Both the position numbers and the translations under genes were made by a program. This document shows, piece by piece, positions 18,979-28,857 of a stretch of 64,000 nt of DNA. The DNA lies in the NCBI GenBank assembly GCA_017634555.1, contig JAGBNF010000026.1:1-64000 (forward strand). The letters run 5' to 3'. Source of the stretch: Eubacterium sp. GTDB taxonomy: Bacteria > Bacillota > Clostridia > Lachnospirales > Lachnospiraceae. How positions within the stretch are numbered: position 1 is the stretch's first letter; the number at the start of each line of letters is the position of its first letter. Under the pieces are notes generated by a model. The model saw nothing but the letters and a program-made list of their open reading frames with translations. It was not told where the DNA came from and did not search any database.

Positions 18979-19905
18979 TTATCTCGGTCTGCTGATCTTA
19001 TCTGTAACCCTTGTAAGAAGCTGTTCAGCTGTATATCTGTCCATACGTGCCTTAGCCGTAAGAACCAGTCTGTGCGGAAGCGTAACACCCGCCATCTCTA
19101 TAACATCCTCAGGAATGACATAGTCCCTGCCTCTTATATAGGCATCTGCCTTTGATGCCATAAGAAGATCGAGAGCCGCTCTAGGACTGAGTCCGTACTT
19201 AAGTTCTTCAAGTCCTCTGGTACCGTCCACTATCTCAAGTGCATATTCAAGCACCTCGTCGCTGATCTTAACCTCACGGACTTCCTTCTTCATATTCACT
19301 ACATCTTCCGCAGAAAGTATCTTCTGCACCGCATCTTCCATAACGCCGTTCAGATAATTCTTCGAAAGGCGGATCTGCATTTCTCTGTCGGGATAGCCGA
19401 GACTTATCTTCATCATAAATCGGTCAAGCTCTGCTTCCGGGAGAGGATAAGTACCTATATTCTCCGACGGATTCTGCGTCGCAATGACCATAAAAAGCTC
19501 CGGAAGAACAAATGTGTTTCCGTCTATTGTGACCTGTCCTTCCTCCATAGCTTCAAGAAGTGCAGACTGGGTTCTCGGTGATGTACGGTTTATCTCATCA
19601 GCCAGAACGATCTGATTATGGATAGGTCCCTTAACAACACGGAACTGTGTTTCCTTCGCATCGTATATAGATGTTCCCACAACATCTGTCGGAAGCGTAT
19701 CCGGAGTAAACTGGATTCTTGCAAAGCTTGAATCTATAGAGCCTGCAAGAGCCTTGGCGAGAGTTGTCTTTCCCACACCCGGTACATCCTCGATAAGTAT
19801 ATGTCCGCCCGCAAGAAGAGCCGTGATCATGTTGTGGATCACGGCATCCTTGCCTATAAACCTGCTTCCTATGTTATCCTTTAATTTGCTTATTAATTCC
19901 TGCAT
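18979..19905 (-). CDS. MoxR-family AAA+ ATPase
   Basis: 308 aa. Walker A is EDVPGVGKTTLAKAL; Walker B with the MoxR-type acidic pair is VLADEINRTSPRTQSALLEA; sensor 1 is VIATQNPSE; and the lid carries GLSPRAALDLL. MoxR ATPases act as chaperones that assemble or activate partner proteins, typically the DUF58/VWA protein encoded next. It is the first gene of a tight three-gene leftward operon and has a CAGGGA ribosome binding site. Confidence 0.93.
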   Translation of the reverse strand: MQELISKLKDNIGSRFIGKDAVIHNMITALLAGGHILIEDVPGVGKTTLAKALAGSIDSSFARIQFTPDTLPTDVVGTSIYDAKETQFRVVKGPIHNQIVLADEINRTSPRTQSALLEAMEEGQVTIDGNTFVLPELFMVIATQNPSENIGTYPLPEAELDRFMMKISLGYPDREMQIRLSKNYLNGVMEDAVQKILSAEDVVNMKKEVREVKISDEVLEYALEIVDGTRGLEELKYGLSPRAALDLLMASKADAYIRGRDYVIPEDVIEMAGVTLPHRLVLTAKARMDRYTAEQLLTRVTDKISRPR

Positions 19906-19949
19906 AGTATTCCCTGTAAATCTTTATCTTAAGTCAATCCTTATTACGC

Positions 19950-20105
19950 TTACTCCTTGGTAAACATATCCTTGCCAACACCACAGATAGGGCATACCCA
20001 ATCATCAGGGATATCCTCAAATGCTGTTCCCGGAGCGATACCGCTGTCAGGATCACCTACTTCAGGATCATAAACATAACCACATACACATACATACTTG
20101 TCCAT
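19950..20105 (-). CDS. rubredoxin
   Basis: 51 aa, a compact gene upstream of moxR. The translation begins [18 protein letters not shown] and contains the two CxxC knuckles (CVCGY and [11 protein letters not shown]) that bind a single iron. It also has the conserved aromatic and acidic core (DIPDDWVCP). Length and spacing match canonical rubredoxins. It is an electron carrier in anaerobes, commonly serving oxygen and peroxide detoxification. A good AGGAGG-like site precedes the ATG. Whether it is transcribed with moxR (45 bp apart) is unclear. Confidence 0.95.
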   Translation of the reverse strand: MDKYVCVCGYVYDPEVGDPDSGIAPGTAFEDIPDDWVCPICGVGKDMFTKE

Positions 20106-20168
20106 AAAATACCTCCTTCATTAATGAATTATATCCTCATGAATCACTCCTGATCCATTTAAACCCCA

Positions 20169-22301
20169 TCAATTTGTTGCTGCCTGTACTTCGGCATTCG
20201 CATTACTCGCAGCATTTGCTGCCTCCGCAGCCTTTTCAGCCTCAACATCCTTCACGCCGACACGCATTCTGTCTTCATATTCCACTGCCGGCATTGGCTT
20301 CGCATAATAGTAACCCTGTATCATATCACAGTCATGCTGAGCGAGGAATTCAACCTGAGCTCTATCCTCAACACCTTCGGCAACCGTGCGCATGTTCAGC
20401 TTCTTTGCAAGTCTGATTGCCTCGGATACAACTATCTCACCGCGGCCGTCAGCCTTATCCCCTCTGAAGAATTCGGCATCCAGCTTTAGAACATCCAGCG
20501 GCATATCCTTCAGTGAATTAAGTGATGAGTATCCCGCACCGAAATCATCCATTGAAACCGAGAAACCATATTCCTTCAGTTTATTTATAGTTGTTATCAT
20601 TGCATTCTTATCATCGAAGAATGCACTCTCTGTAAGCTCTATCTCAACGAGATCGTGCGGTGCACCTTCCCTGTCCACCATATCCCTTATCTGCTCTGCA
20701 AGATCGTCTTCGACAAAATGTGCACGGGATACATTTACGGATACAGGAACACACTTAAAGCCCTGATCCAGCCATCTCTTCTGGTCACGTGCAACATGAG
20801 TTATCATGTAGTGATCGATCTCCGTGATAAATCCGTTCTTCTCGAAGATCGGTATGAACTTACCAGGTGATACAAATCCGTACTCCGGCGAATTCCATCT
20901 GATAAGAGCCTCCGCTCCCGCAAGCTTATTCGTCTTCGGATCATACTTAGGCTGATAATAAACCTGAAACTCCTCGTTTTTCACAGCAGCTTCCTGATTA
21001 TCATTTACCGTATCGATCCATTTCTGCTGCTCGATCAGAATCTCATCGAAGTAGGATATTCCCGAATCATCACTTTCGGAAAGCTCCTCTGCCGCAGCGC
21101 AGGCATTGAAATAATCCTGTTCGATATTGGCATCGATCCTTCGGATTGCTTTTCCTCTGTCGTCAAGCTTAACGCCCTTCTTCTCAACTCCCACGTGGAA
21201 AGCCAGCTTATGCTCAATATAAAGCTTCTCCAGCTTTGAGAGGATGGATCTGATCTTTGAATCCAGATTCTCCTCATTCACATAAGTAAGAAGCACTGCG
21301 AAATGTGCATTTGCCGAATGAGCACATATCTCATTCTTTAAAAGCCCTGCACTTATCACATCAAAGATATCCTTAAGGGCTCTCTCGCCCTCTTCAACCG
21401 AATGTGCTATACAGAAATTTCTGTACTTAACAAAATCAAAATCGATGACCGCATAATTATATGCAGCACCCTTTCTTGATGATATAAGCTGTTCACCCTT
21501 CGCCTTGAACCAGGTCCAGTTTGTGTTCTTTGTCACAGGATCAGTAAAAAGCATAGTGTTGATACGTCGATGATTTGCAATACCTCTGACAAGATTGATG
21601 ACCATGATCACATAGCCGCCCACCAGGATAAGTGCGATAATACCGATCACAATGCCCATAAAGATGACATCGCCTTCGTCCATATCCACAGCCGACTTTA
21701 CAAATATCATCTTGTCGCTGTTCGGAACCTCTACACCCATCCAGAACGGAACGATCAGATCATTCTCCTGCGCTATATATCTCGCTCCGCCTGCTGCCAA
21801 AGGCTTATTATTTATGATTCCCGCAAAATCAAGATCTACAGAATTTTCCTCATCAATCCTAAGAAACTGTCCCTGAATATCCTGATATATCACAACGTTT
21901 CCTAGCTTTGCCGTCGTATAGTTTAATGAATTGTTTCCGTTTCTTGTATCGGTTCCTTTGAGCTCCAGCTGAGTTCCGTTCTTATCAAGTACGATATAAT
22001 CTCTCTGAAGATTCAAGGCATCAAGCATTTTGTCCATCTCTTTATTATCGGATGTCTTCTCCGAATATAACTGAGCGATCAGACGCGCATTGTTCGATTC
22101 CTCTACAAGCTTACTCTCCACAACGAAAGTCATCATCCATGCTATAAGAACGACCAGCGTTACAGCAACGATCGATGAGAACAGGATGAATCCGATAAAG
22201 CCGCTCCACCAGCGGTTCTTCTTCATCTTTCGAAGAGTCTTCTCATTCTTTAATCTTTTCTTTTCATTTTTTATCTTCTGCTTTTCAGTAAGCTCTGCCA
22301 T
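20169..22301 (-). CDS. membrane c-di-GMP phosphodiesterase (degenerate GGDEF plus EAL)
   Basis: 710 aa. A very Lys-rich cytoplasmic N-terminus precedes helix 1 (about 33-60), an extracytoplasmic sensor domain (about 62-208) and helix 2 (about 210-238). A GGDEF-like domain follows in which the signature is lost (NAHFAVLL). The EAL domain keeps EALIRW, ELTESAFFD, the DDFGAGYSS loop and VAEGVE, so hydrolysis of c-di-GMP is likely. The tail is Ala/Asn-rich. The ligand of the sensor domain is unknown. It is separated from rubredoxin by about 60 bp. Confidence 0.9.
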   Translation of the reverse strand: MAELTEKQKIKNEKKRLKNEKTLRKMKKNRWWSGFIGFILFSSIVAVTLVVLIAWMMTFVVESKLVEESNNARLIAQLYSEKTSDNKEMDKMLDALNLQRDYIVLDKNGTQLELKGTDTRNGNNSLNYTTAKLGNVVIYQDIQGQFLRIDEENSVDLDFAGIINNKPLAAGGARYIAQENDLIVPFWMGVEVPNSDKMIFVKSAVDMDEGDVIFMGIVIGIIALILVGGYVIMVINLVRGIANHRRINTMLFTDPVTKNTNWTWFKAKGEQLISSRKGAAYNYAVIDFDFVKYRNFCIAHSVEEGERALKDIFDVISAGLLKNEICAHSANAHFAVLLTYVNEENLDSKIRSILSKLEKLYIEHKLAFHVGVEKKGVKLDDRGKAIRRIDANIEQDYFNACAAAEELSESDDSGISYFDEILIEQQKWIDTVNDNQEAAVKNEEFQVYYQPKYDPKTNKLAGAEALIRWNSPEYGFVSPGKFIPIFEKNGFITEIDHYMITHVARDQKRWLDQGFKCVPVSVNVSRAHFVEDDLAEQIRDMVDREGAPHDLVEIELTESAFFDDKNAMITTINKLKEYGFSVSMDDFGAGYSSLNSLKDMPLDVLKLDAEFFRGDKADGRGEIVVSEAIRLAKKLNMRTVAEGVEDRAQVEFLAQHDCDMIQGYYYAKPMPAVEYEDRMRVGVKDVEAEKAAEAANAASNANAEVQAATN

Positions 22302-22361
22302 ATCTGTTTCTACCTTTCGGAATTTAATTCACTTCCCCCAAAGATAAAATGATATCCCGCT

Positions 22362-24605
22362 TTATTTATAATCGTATCTGAGTACAGTTACAGAAAGTGG
22401 CGGAACATCAAGGACGATGGAATTCTCACATCTGTCGCAGGCAACCTTTTCAGCCTTAAGCACCTTGGCTCTTCCGTTCTTTCCTACATTATTTCTTCCG
22501 AGCCCGCCATACTTCTTGTCATCAGATGACAGTATCTCGGTATAGTTTGTGAGACAAGGAACACCTACTCTGTAATCCTTTCTCTCAACAGGAACGAAGT
22601 TGCATATAAACATTATCTGATTCTTTGCGGTCTTACCTCTTCTGATAAATGCAACCACGCCGCTCTCCTCATCATCAACCTTGGTCCATTCAAAACCGAT
22701 AGGCTCATTATCGTTGTAGTAGAGAGCATCATACTTTGTATATAAATGATTCAGGTCCTTAACGTACTCCTGAATACCCTTGTTATTCTCATTTTCAAGC
22801 AGGTACCAGTCAAGGCTTCGAGCCTCGCTCCACTCTCTTGACTGAGCAAATTCCTGTCCCATGAAAAGAAGCTTCTTGCCCGGATGTCCGCACATGAATC
22901 CGTAAGCCGTACGAAGGTTTGCAAACTTGTCACCTTCAAGTCCCGGCATCTTGTTGAACATCGAACACTTCAGATGAACAACCTCATCATGTGAGATAAC
23001 GAGAATATAATTCTCCGCATATGCATAGGAAAGGCTGAAGGTCAGTCTGTTATGATTGAACTGTCTAAAGTATGGATCCAGCTTCATGTACTCAAGGAAA
23101 TCGTTCATCCATCCCATGTTCCACTTGAAGAGGAAGCCCAGTCCCTTCATATCCGCAGGAGCTGTAACTCCCGGCCATGCAGTAGACTCCTCAGCGATGA
23201 GATAAGCACCAGGATTTCTCTCCTCCATAACAGTATTGATATTCTGCAGAAGCTCGATTGCCTCCAGATTCTCCTTGCCGCCGTTTTTGTTTGCAACCCA
23301 CTGTCCGTCCTGCTTGCCGTAATCCAGATAAAGCATTGATGCAACGGCATCCACACGAAGTCCGTCAACATGATACTTCTCTACCCAGAAGAGTGCGTTT
23401 GCAGTAAGGAAGTTAGCTACTTCATTTCTTCCGTAATTGAAAATGTATGTGCCCCAGTCAGGGTGCTCGCCCTTCCTCGGGTCTTCATGCTCATAAAGAG
23501 CCATTCCGTCAAAACGTCCGAGACCATGAGCATCTCTTGGGAAATGTGCAGGCACCCAGTCAAGGATGACACTGATTCCCAGTGAATGCATGTGATCCAC
23601 GAAGTAAGCGAAGTCATCAGGACTTCCGTACCTCGATGTCGGAGCATAATAATTTGTTACCTGATATCCCCATGAACCATCGAAAGGATACTCGGCGATA
23701 CCCATAAGCTCGATATGTGTATAGCCCATTTCCACAAGGTACTGTCCGATCTCGTCGGCATATTCCCTGTAGTTGAAGAATCCGAAATCCGAATCCTCTA
23801 TCTTCTTCTTCCATGATCCGAGATGGCATTCATAGACGGACTTAGGCTGCTTCATACGTGTAACCCTGTCTGTCTTCTTACGCTTCTCTATCCATGAAGA
23901 ATCGGTCCACTTGAAATTTGAGATGTCAGCGACCACATTTGCATTATCCGGACGAACCTGGTCCTGGTTGCCATACGGATCAGCCTTGTAAAGAATATCG
24001 CCGTATCTCGTAAGTATCTGGAATTTATATACCGCACCCGGTTCAACATCCGGGATAAAGAGTTCGTACACACCCGACACATTATGAATCTGCATAGGAT
24101 TCAGAGCGCCGTCCCACATATTAAAATCACCCACGACCGAAACACGTCTTGCATCGGGAGCCCATACCGCAAAGTATGTACCCTTTACACCGTCGATGGT
24201 CATTGGATGTGCACCGAGCTTCTCATATATATCGTAATTCTTACCCTCTGCAAAAAGGTAAGCATCATAATCTGTGAAAATGCCGTCAAAGCTGTAGCAG
24301 TCAGCTGTCTCAACAGTCGTACCGTCGTAGTACTGCGTCACAAGACGATAAGCGGTGCCGGTATACTTCTTTTTAGGAAAATATATTCCATAGAAGCCCT
24401 CATCGCTGATCTTTTCAAGAGACATTAAATTTTTACCCTTTGGGGATTTTATAGAAACGCTGCTTGAATGCGGTTTATAGCATGTGATAACCTGTCCTTC
24501 TCCGAAGTCATGATTACCGAGAAGATGCTTTGGAGCATTTATCCTGCCGTCTATAAGTTCATCGTACAGGATCCAGTTGACCCAATTCTTTAATCTGTCA
24601 TCCAT
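22362..24605 (-). CDS. glgB: 1,4-alpha-glucan branching enzyme
   Basis: 747 aa. The start chosen follows AGGAGGG by 8 bp; a longer frame to 24662 lacks such a site. It makes alpha-1,6 branches in glycogen. An N-terminal CBM48-like region (about 120-220, GTYFAVWAPDARRVSVVGDFN) precedes the GH13 barrel, with the nucleophile in DGLRVDAVASM, the acid/base Glu in LIAEESTAW and the third acid in ISHDEVVH. A C-terminal beta domain ends at DVPPLSVTVLRY. Length and motifs are typical of GlgB. No other glg gene is in the window. Confidence 0.96.
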   Translation of the reverse strand: MDDRLKNWVNWILYDELIDGRINAPKHLLGNHDFGEGQVITCYKPHSSSVSIKSPKGKNLMSLEKISDEGFYGIYFPKKKYTGTAYRLVTQYYDGTTVETADCYSFDGIFTDYDAYLFAEGKNYDIYEKLGAHPMTIDGVKGTYFAVWAPDARRVSVVGDFNMWDGALNPMQIHNVSGVYELFIPDVEPGAVYKFQILTRYGDILYKADPYGNQDQVRPDNANVVADISNFKWTDSSWIEKRKKTDRVTRMKQPKSVYECHLGSWKKKIEDSDFGFFNYREYADEIGQYLVEMGYTHIELMGIAEYPFDGSWGYQVTNYYAPTSRYGSPDDFAYFVDHMHSLGISVILDWVPAHFPRDAHGLGRFDGMALYEHEDPRKGEHPDWGTYIFNYGRNEVANFLTANALFWVEKYHVDGLRVDAVASMLYLDYGKQDGQWVANKNGGKENLEAIELLQNINTVMEERNPGAYLIAEESTAWPGVTAPADMKGLGFLFKWNMGWMNDFLEYMKLDPYFRQFNHNRLTFSLSYAYAENYILVISHDEVVHLKCSMFNKMPGLEGDKFANLRTAYGFMCGHPGKKLLFMGQEFAQSREWSEARSLDWYLLENENNKGIQEYVKDLNHLYTKYDALYYNDNEPIGFEWTKVDDEESGVVAFIRRGKTAKNQIMFICNFVPVERKDYRVGVPCLTNYTEILSSDDKKYGGLGRNNVGKNGRAKVLKAEKVACDRCENSIVLDVPPLSVTVLRYDYK

Positions 24606-24703
24606 TTTAGTAACCCTCCTACTGTTATTGAGTCCGAAAAATGCACGATAAACGGACCTCAAATTTCACCCAATAATTATTTAAATGATACCACAATTTA
24701 CCA

Positions 24704-24732
24704 TTGAATGAAACTGTTTAATTCAGTATAAT
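24704..24732 (+). promoter_or_regulatory. sigma-A promoter of holA
   Basis: TTGAAT (24704-24709), 17 bp, then TATAAT (24727-24732), about 55 bp upstream of the holA ATG in the region divergent from glgB. Confidence 0.8.
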
Positions 24733-24789
24733 CATAGACAATTCGGCGGTTTTGTAAGGTTTTGAAACCGCGATATCGGGAGCATAAAA

Positions 24790-25803
24790 ATGGCAGATAA
24801 CGAGAAAAATCAGAATCCGATCCAGGTCGTAAACAGACACATCGCTGAGCACAGCTTCAGTCGTATATATCTGTTCTTCGGCGACGAGCAGTATCTGATA
24901 AAACAATACGTGAATAACCTTGTAAATGCGGTCATGCCGGACAGATATTCCATGAGCTTTTCGCATTACGTTTCCGACAAATGTGATATAAATTCCATTT
25001 GTTCGGATGCAGTTACCATGCCTTTCTTTGACGAGTTCAAGGTTGCACTCATTGAGGACAGCGGTTACTTCAATTCTTCCAACGATAAGATCAAGGATAT
25101 GATCCCGGAAATAGGTGAGCAAAACATACTCATTTTCAGTGAGATGAATGTGGATAAAAGGACCTCAACCTATAAGGCTGCCGCCAAGTACGGAACGGTT
25201 CTGGAGTTTGCAACTCCAAGCGAGGATGATCTTATCAAGTGGATCATCGGCAGATTCTCCAGAGACAACATCAGAATTCAGAATGGTGTGCCGGAAATGC
25301 TAGTCTCCATCGCAGGCGAGAACATGCTGAACCTTTCGAATGAAGTCGAAAAGCTTTCCTGCTACGCTATGGATAAGGGAACAATCACCCTCGACGATAT
25401 CAGTCTTCTCTGCAACAGCAAGATTGAAGATAAGATATTTGAAATGTGTGACGCCATCGGACGTCACGACAGCAATACGGCAATCTCTCGCTACAACGAC
25501 CTCGTTGCACTGAAGACTTCGCCGATGATGATAATAAGCATGATATCGAGACATTTCAGGATTCTTTCCCAGCTCAGCTTCATGCAGAACGGCAAGGATA
25601 AGAAGCTGCCTGTCAAGGACAAGGCCGCTCTTATCGGAATCAAGTCTTTTGCCGTAAATAAATATATGCCGCAGCTGAATAATCAGACCACGGCAGACCT
25701 TCTCAGAAAATCAGAACTATGCCTTGCTGCAGATTTCGCAGTCAAGAGCGGACAGATGTCGGATGTAAACACAGCCGAGAAGCTTATTCTCGATCTGCTG
25801 TAA
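24790..25803 (+). CDS. holA: DNA polymerase III delta subunit
   Basis: 337 aa. It is the clamp-loader delta subunit that opens the beta sliding clamp. Family marks are the N-terminal SRIYLFFGDEQYLIKQYVN region, the ILIFSEMNVDK strand, and a C-terminal helical collar containing LSNEVEKLSCYA and MISRHFRILSQLSFM. Length matches family. Neighbouring rpsT on the opposite strand is a common Firmicutes arrangement (holA next to rpsT). Confidence 0.95.
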   Translation: MADNEKNQNPIQVVNRHIAEHSFSRIYLFFGDEQYLIKQYVNNLVNAVMPDRYSMSFSHYVSDKCDINSICSDAVTMPFFDEFKVALIEDSGYFNSSNDKIKDMIPEIGEQNILIFSEMNVDKRTSTYKAAAKYGTVLEFATPSEDDLIKWIIGRFSRDNIRIQNGVPEMLVSIAGENMLNLSNEVEKLSCYAMDKGTITLDDISLLCNSKIEDKIFEMCDAIGRHDSNTAISRYNDLVALKTSPMMIISMISRHFRILSQLSFMQNGKDKKLPVKDKAALIGIKSFAVNKYMPQLNNQTTADLLRKSELCLAADFAVKSGQMSDVNTAEKLILDLL

Positions 25804-25840
25804 TTTCACAATAATCACGGTTTCATCGATAGCAGCTTAT

Positions 25841-25885
25841 AACAAAAAAGTGGTAACATGCATAGCATGCTACCACTTTTTTGTT
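25841..25885. terminator. bidirectional terminator between holA and rpsT
   Basis: A perfect 15-bp outer stem (25841-25855 with 25871-25885), whose ends are A-rich on one side and T-rich on the other, encloses an inner 5-bp stem CATGC-ata-GCATG. It gives a U-tract on either strand, so it can end both convergent transcripts. Confidence 0.93.
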
Positions 25886-25910
25886 AGCGTTATATAAGTA
25901 TAAAACTTAA

Positions 25911-26174
25911 TTAAGCAATCTTATTTACAGCAATTGTAAGTCTTGAAATCTTTCTTGCAGCTGTGTTCTTGTGGTAAATACCCTTTGAAGCTGCCTTGCT
26001 GATCTCAGAAGTTGCTACAAGGAGAGCTGCCTCAGCTTCTGCCTTGTTACCCTCAGCGATAGCTGCCTCAACCTTCTTTACAAGAGTCTTAACCTTAGAC
26101 TTGATTGCCTTGTTTCTCATTTCCTTCTTCTTGCTTACAAGAATTCTCTTCTTAGCTGACTTAATATTAGCCAC
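25911..26174 (-). CDS. rpsT: 30S ribosomal protein bS20
   Basis: 87 aa from a GTG start preceded by GGAGGT at 9 bp. It is a 16S rRNA-binding primary assembly protein. The N-terminus (ANIKSAKKRI) and the basic helical hairpin ending KNTAARKISRL are diagnostic. The GTG start and long leader suggest controlled translation. Confidence 0.97.
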   Translation of the reverse strand: MANIKSAKKRILVSKKKEMRNKAIKSKVKTLVKKVEAAIAEGNKAEAEAALLVATSEISKAASKGIYHKNTAARKISRLTIAVNKIA

Positions 26175-26354
26175 TGTTCTTTACCTCCGGAATTTTACGA
26201 ATAATCAATAACCTACCCTTAACAAGGGCTTCTGTCCTTCGATCTCGTTTAGCCAAGACACGTTCGGATTTACAGGCAGTGACGGAATATATCATCTGCC
26301 GACCGGGCATGCGAAATCATTTAGCAAGGTATCCAGCCGCGAATACCAAGCGCA
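26175..26354 (-). promoter_or_regulatory. long structured 5' leader of rpsT
   Basis: From the promoter at 26361-26389 the transcript would carry about 180 untranslated bases before the GTG. Visible local pairings (minus strand) are GGTAT/ATACC near the 5' end, TGCC/GGCA, and CCCTT-gtt-AAGGG about 45 bases before the start codon. Autogenous control by S20 is known in other bacteria; here it is only inferred from leader length and folding. No known riboswitch was recognised. Confidence 0.45.
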
Positions 26355-26360
26355 ACAGAT

Positions 26361-26389
26361 ATAATAGCAAAGTAAGCACCCTCCGTCAA
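26361..26389 (-). promoter_or_regulatory. sigma-A promoter of rpsT
   Basis: On the minus strand: TTGACG (26384-26389), 17 bp, TATTAT (26361-26366). Confidence 0.82.
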
Positions 26390-26455
26390 GGGTTTTTTCG
26401 CTTATTTAAACGCTTTTTTGCATATCTGCATTTCGTATTGTAACACTTTTTTATA

Positions 26456-26484
26456 TTGTTTGTAACTGTCAAACCCGCTAAAAT
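26456..26484 (+). promoter_or_regulatory. probable promoter of the WYL operon
   Basis: TTGTTT (26456-26461), 17 bp, TAAAAT (26479-26484), about 60 bp before the first WYL gene. The match is moderate. The 26175-26544 gap is otherwise filled by the rpsT leader and promoter. Confidence 0.5.
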
Positions 26485-26544
26485 ATTCATTAGGGTTCCG
26501 ACCTCTTCGGTTGGAATTTCACAAATCTATGAAAGTGAAGAATT

Positions 26545-27837
26545 ATGGCATACAGTGAAGTAGTAAAAAATTTCAATACGATCCGTAACTATATGCGTGA
26601 GTTCTATGTCTATGGCTTCAAGAGCCGCGACGAGTATACCGCAAAGAGCAAGCGTTCCTACGACGGCGAAAAGCGCCGCCTCGAGAGCTGGCTCGGCGAA
26701 TATATGCAGTTCAGGCAGAGTGCCGACGGAAAAAATGTCTTCATATCTATAGACAGCCGTCTCACTCAGCATAATCCGCTCTACACAGCGTGGAAAGCAA
26801 AGAGCTTCACTGACGGCGAGATCACGCTCCACTTTATCCTGATGGATATCCTTCATGACACGACTATAGAATCATCTGCTTCCACGGAGCCGCAGCTTTC
26901 CGAAGAGGAAAACGTCGGCCTTTCCATCAGCGAGATCACGGAGCGTGTCGATGAATACCTGTCCGAATTTGAGAACCCGAAGACCTTCGACGAGTCCACG
27001 ATCCGTAAGAGACTGAATAAGTATATATCCGAAGGGATCGTCACTGCCGAAAAGCGTGGGAAAACTCTTTATTATAAATGTACCGCGTCCGAACCGTTCT
27101 ACGACACGAATATACTGAATTACTTTTCGGAGGTATCTCCATGCGGCGTAGTCGGTTCATTTCTTCTTGATAAAGAAAAACGATATTACGATATCTTCAC
27201 ATTTAAACATCATTATATAACCGGTGCCATGGACAGCGAGGTTCTCTGCGGCATCTTCTTAGCTATGAGCGATCACAGGACTCTTCTCATAGAAGGCTTC
27301 AACAAAAAGAAAGATCACGCGACGGCAAACGAGGTTGTTCCTCTTAAGATCATGTTCAGCGTGCAGAGCGGACGCCAGTACCTGATGGCCGCAAATCCGA
27401 AACACGGAAGGATCAAGCCTTTCCGCCTGGATTCGATAGTGTCTGTTAAGTCCGGTGATAAATGTGATAAATACGATAAATACCGCGAGGCACTCGAAGG
27501 CATGATCCCTCATATATGGGGCGTCAGCACTGACAGCAGATACGGAAGCAGAATGGAACATGTAGACTTCACCGTTCGTTACCGCGACAATGAGATGCAT
27601 ATCCCACAGCGTCTTGAGAGAGAAAAACGCTGCGGCACAGTAACACATTTAGGAAATAACACGTCACGCTTTGAGGCGGATGTTTATGATTCAAGCGAAC
27701 TCATGCCATGGATCAGAACATTTATCTGCCGTATCACGGAAATTCATTTCTCGAATGAGAAGCTTGAGGAGAGGTTCAAGAATGATATCGAAATGATGTA
27801 TAAGCTGTACGGTATAGAAGGCGGTGATGCCCTATGA
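26545..27837 (+). CDS. WYL-domain transcriptional regulator (first of pair)
   Basis: 430 aa. An N-terminal region (1-110) is followed by a winged-helix-like segment (about 120-185, TIRKRLNKYISEGIVTAEKRG). A WYL domain (about 225-330) follows in which the usual W-Y-L is seen as RQYLMAAN, then a C-terminal WCX-like extension. WYL proteins bind small ligands or nucleic acids and commonly regulate DNA-damage or defence genes. It overlaps the next WYL gene by 4 bp (ATGA), so the two are coupled and may form a heteromer. Confidence 0.83.
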   Translation: MAYSEVVKNFNTIRNYMREFYVYGFKSRDEYTAKSKRSYDGEKRRLESWLGEYMQFRQSADGKNVFISIDSRLTQHNPLYTAWKAKSFTDGEITLHFILMDILHDTTIESSASTEPQLSEEENVGLSISEITERVDEYLSEFENPKTFDESTIRKRLNKYISEGIVTAEKRGKTLYYKCTASEPFYDTNILNYFSEVSPCGVVGSFLLDKEKRYYDIFTFKHHYITGAMDSEVLCGIFLAMSDHRTLLIEGFNKKKDHATANEVVPLKIMFSVQSGRQYLMAANPKHGRIKPFRLDSIVSVKSGDKCDKYDKYREALEGMIPHIWGVSTDSRYGSRMEHVDFTVRYRDNEMHIPQRLEREKRCGTVTHLGNNTSRFEADVYDSSELMPWIRTFICRITEIHFSNEKLEERFKNDIEMMYKLYGIEGGDAL

Positions 27838-28745
27838 TATTCAGTGAATTATACAGTGCATACTATAATGCGGTCGCTGAAATACTCGCCGCCGCAGCGA
27901 AGCGTCCCGTCACACCGGATGATATAAGAAGAATCATTGAAGAAAAGGCCTTCGGCGAAAGCGTGCTGAATATAGAGCCGTCCCTCACCGAAGAACGTTG
28001 GCAGCTTCTCCTGCCGGACGGTTCGACCGTAATCGAGAACCGTCCCGAGATGCCGCTCACTCTTATCGAGAAGCGCTGGCTCAAGGCGATCTCACTCGAT
28101 CCGAGGATCAGACTTTTCACGGATGACATTATCGACTATCCGGATGTTGAGCCGCTCTTTTATCCCGAAGACATCATGATCTTCGACCGCTATTCAGACG
28201 GAGACGACTATGAGAACGAGGAATATATCTCGAACTTCCGAATGATACTCGATGCGATACATAACGGCTATCCTCTTACTATATCAATGGAAAGCCGTAA
28301 AGATATCCGAAGCACGCAGAACATACTGCCAAAGCTGCTTGAATATTCCGAGAAGGAAGCTAAGTTCAGGCTTCGCGGCCTGACACGTAAGGGCGAATGC
28401 ATAGTGAATCTCGGAAGGATCACCAGATGCACTAAATGTACCAAAGAAATAAAGTTTGAAAAAACTACACTCAGAAAGCCCGCGGAATGTATGGTCAGCT
28501 TCGACCTTATAGATAGAAGAAATGCACTCGACCGTGTACTTCTGCACTTCGCACATTTTAAAAAGCAGGTTGAGAAAACGGGCGAGGATACTTATAAGGT
28601 TACATTATATTATGATATAAACGATGAAACCGAAATGGTGATAAGGATCCTGTCATTCGGCCCTCTTATCAAGGTTACCGAACCTGAAACATTCATAAAC
28701 AGAATAAAACAAAGACTTATATATCAGAAAAGCTGCGGACTATAA
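27834..28745 (+). CDS. WYL-domain protein (second of pair)
   Basis: 303 aa. No clear helix-turn-helix is visible. A central WYL-like domain (about 140-215, YPLTISMESRKDIRS through CIVNLGRITRC) has a degenerate signature, followed by a WCX-like C-terminal domain (FDLIDRRNALDRVL onward). Start overlap with the upstream WYL gene indicates coupling. Paired WYL regulators of this size are common in Lachnospiraceae. A terminator overlaps the stop codon, so the downstream RtcB gene is a separate unit. Confidence 0.78.
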   Translation: MIFSELYSAYYNAVAEILAAAAKRPVTPDDIRRIIEEKAFGESVLNIEPSLTEERWQLLLPDGSTVIENRPEMPLTLIEKRWLKAISLDPRIRLFTDDIIDYPDVEPLFYPEDIMIFDRYSDGDDYENEEYISNFRMILDAIHNGYPLTISMESRKDIRSTQNILPKLLEYSEKEAKFRLRGLTRKGECIVNLGRITRCTKCTKEIKFEKTTLRKPAECMVSFDLIDRRNALDRVLLHFAHFKKQVEKTGEDTYKVTLYYDINDETEMVIRILSFGPLIKVTEPETFINRIKQRLIYQKSCGL

Positions 28746-28760
28746 TCCGCAGTTTTTTTC
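28733..28760 (+). terminator. terminator of the WYL operon
   Basis: CTGCGGA (28733-28739) pairs with TCCGCAG (28746-28752) and is followed by seven T. The left arm lies inside the last codons of the second WYL gene. Confidence 0.9.
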
Positions 28761-28857
28761 GTTCGCAACTTTTTTTCCATGATAAATAATATTCCGGTTG
28801 ATATCATGTCACTATCGACAGGACGTGATCAGTCATGACGTAACAGTCACATTGAAC

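Noticed and set aside
24718-25122. Minus-strand reading frame opposite holA
   Set aside because: Antisense shadow of a well-supported gene; composition mirrors the plus-strand codons.
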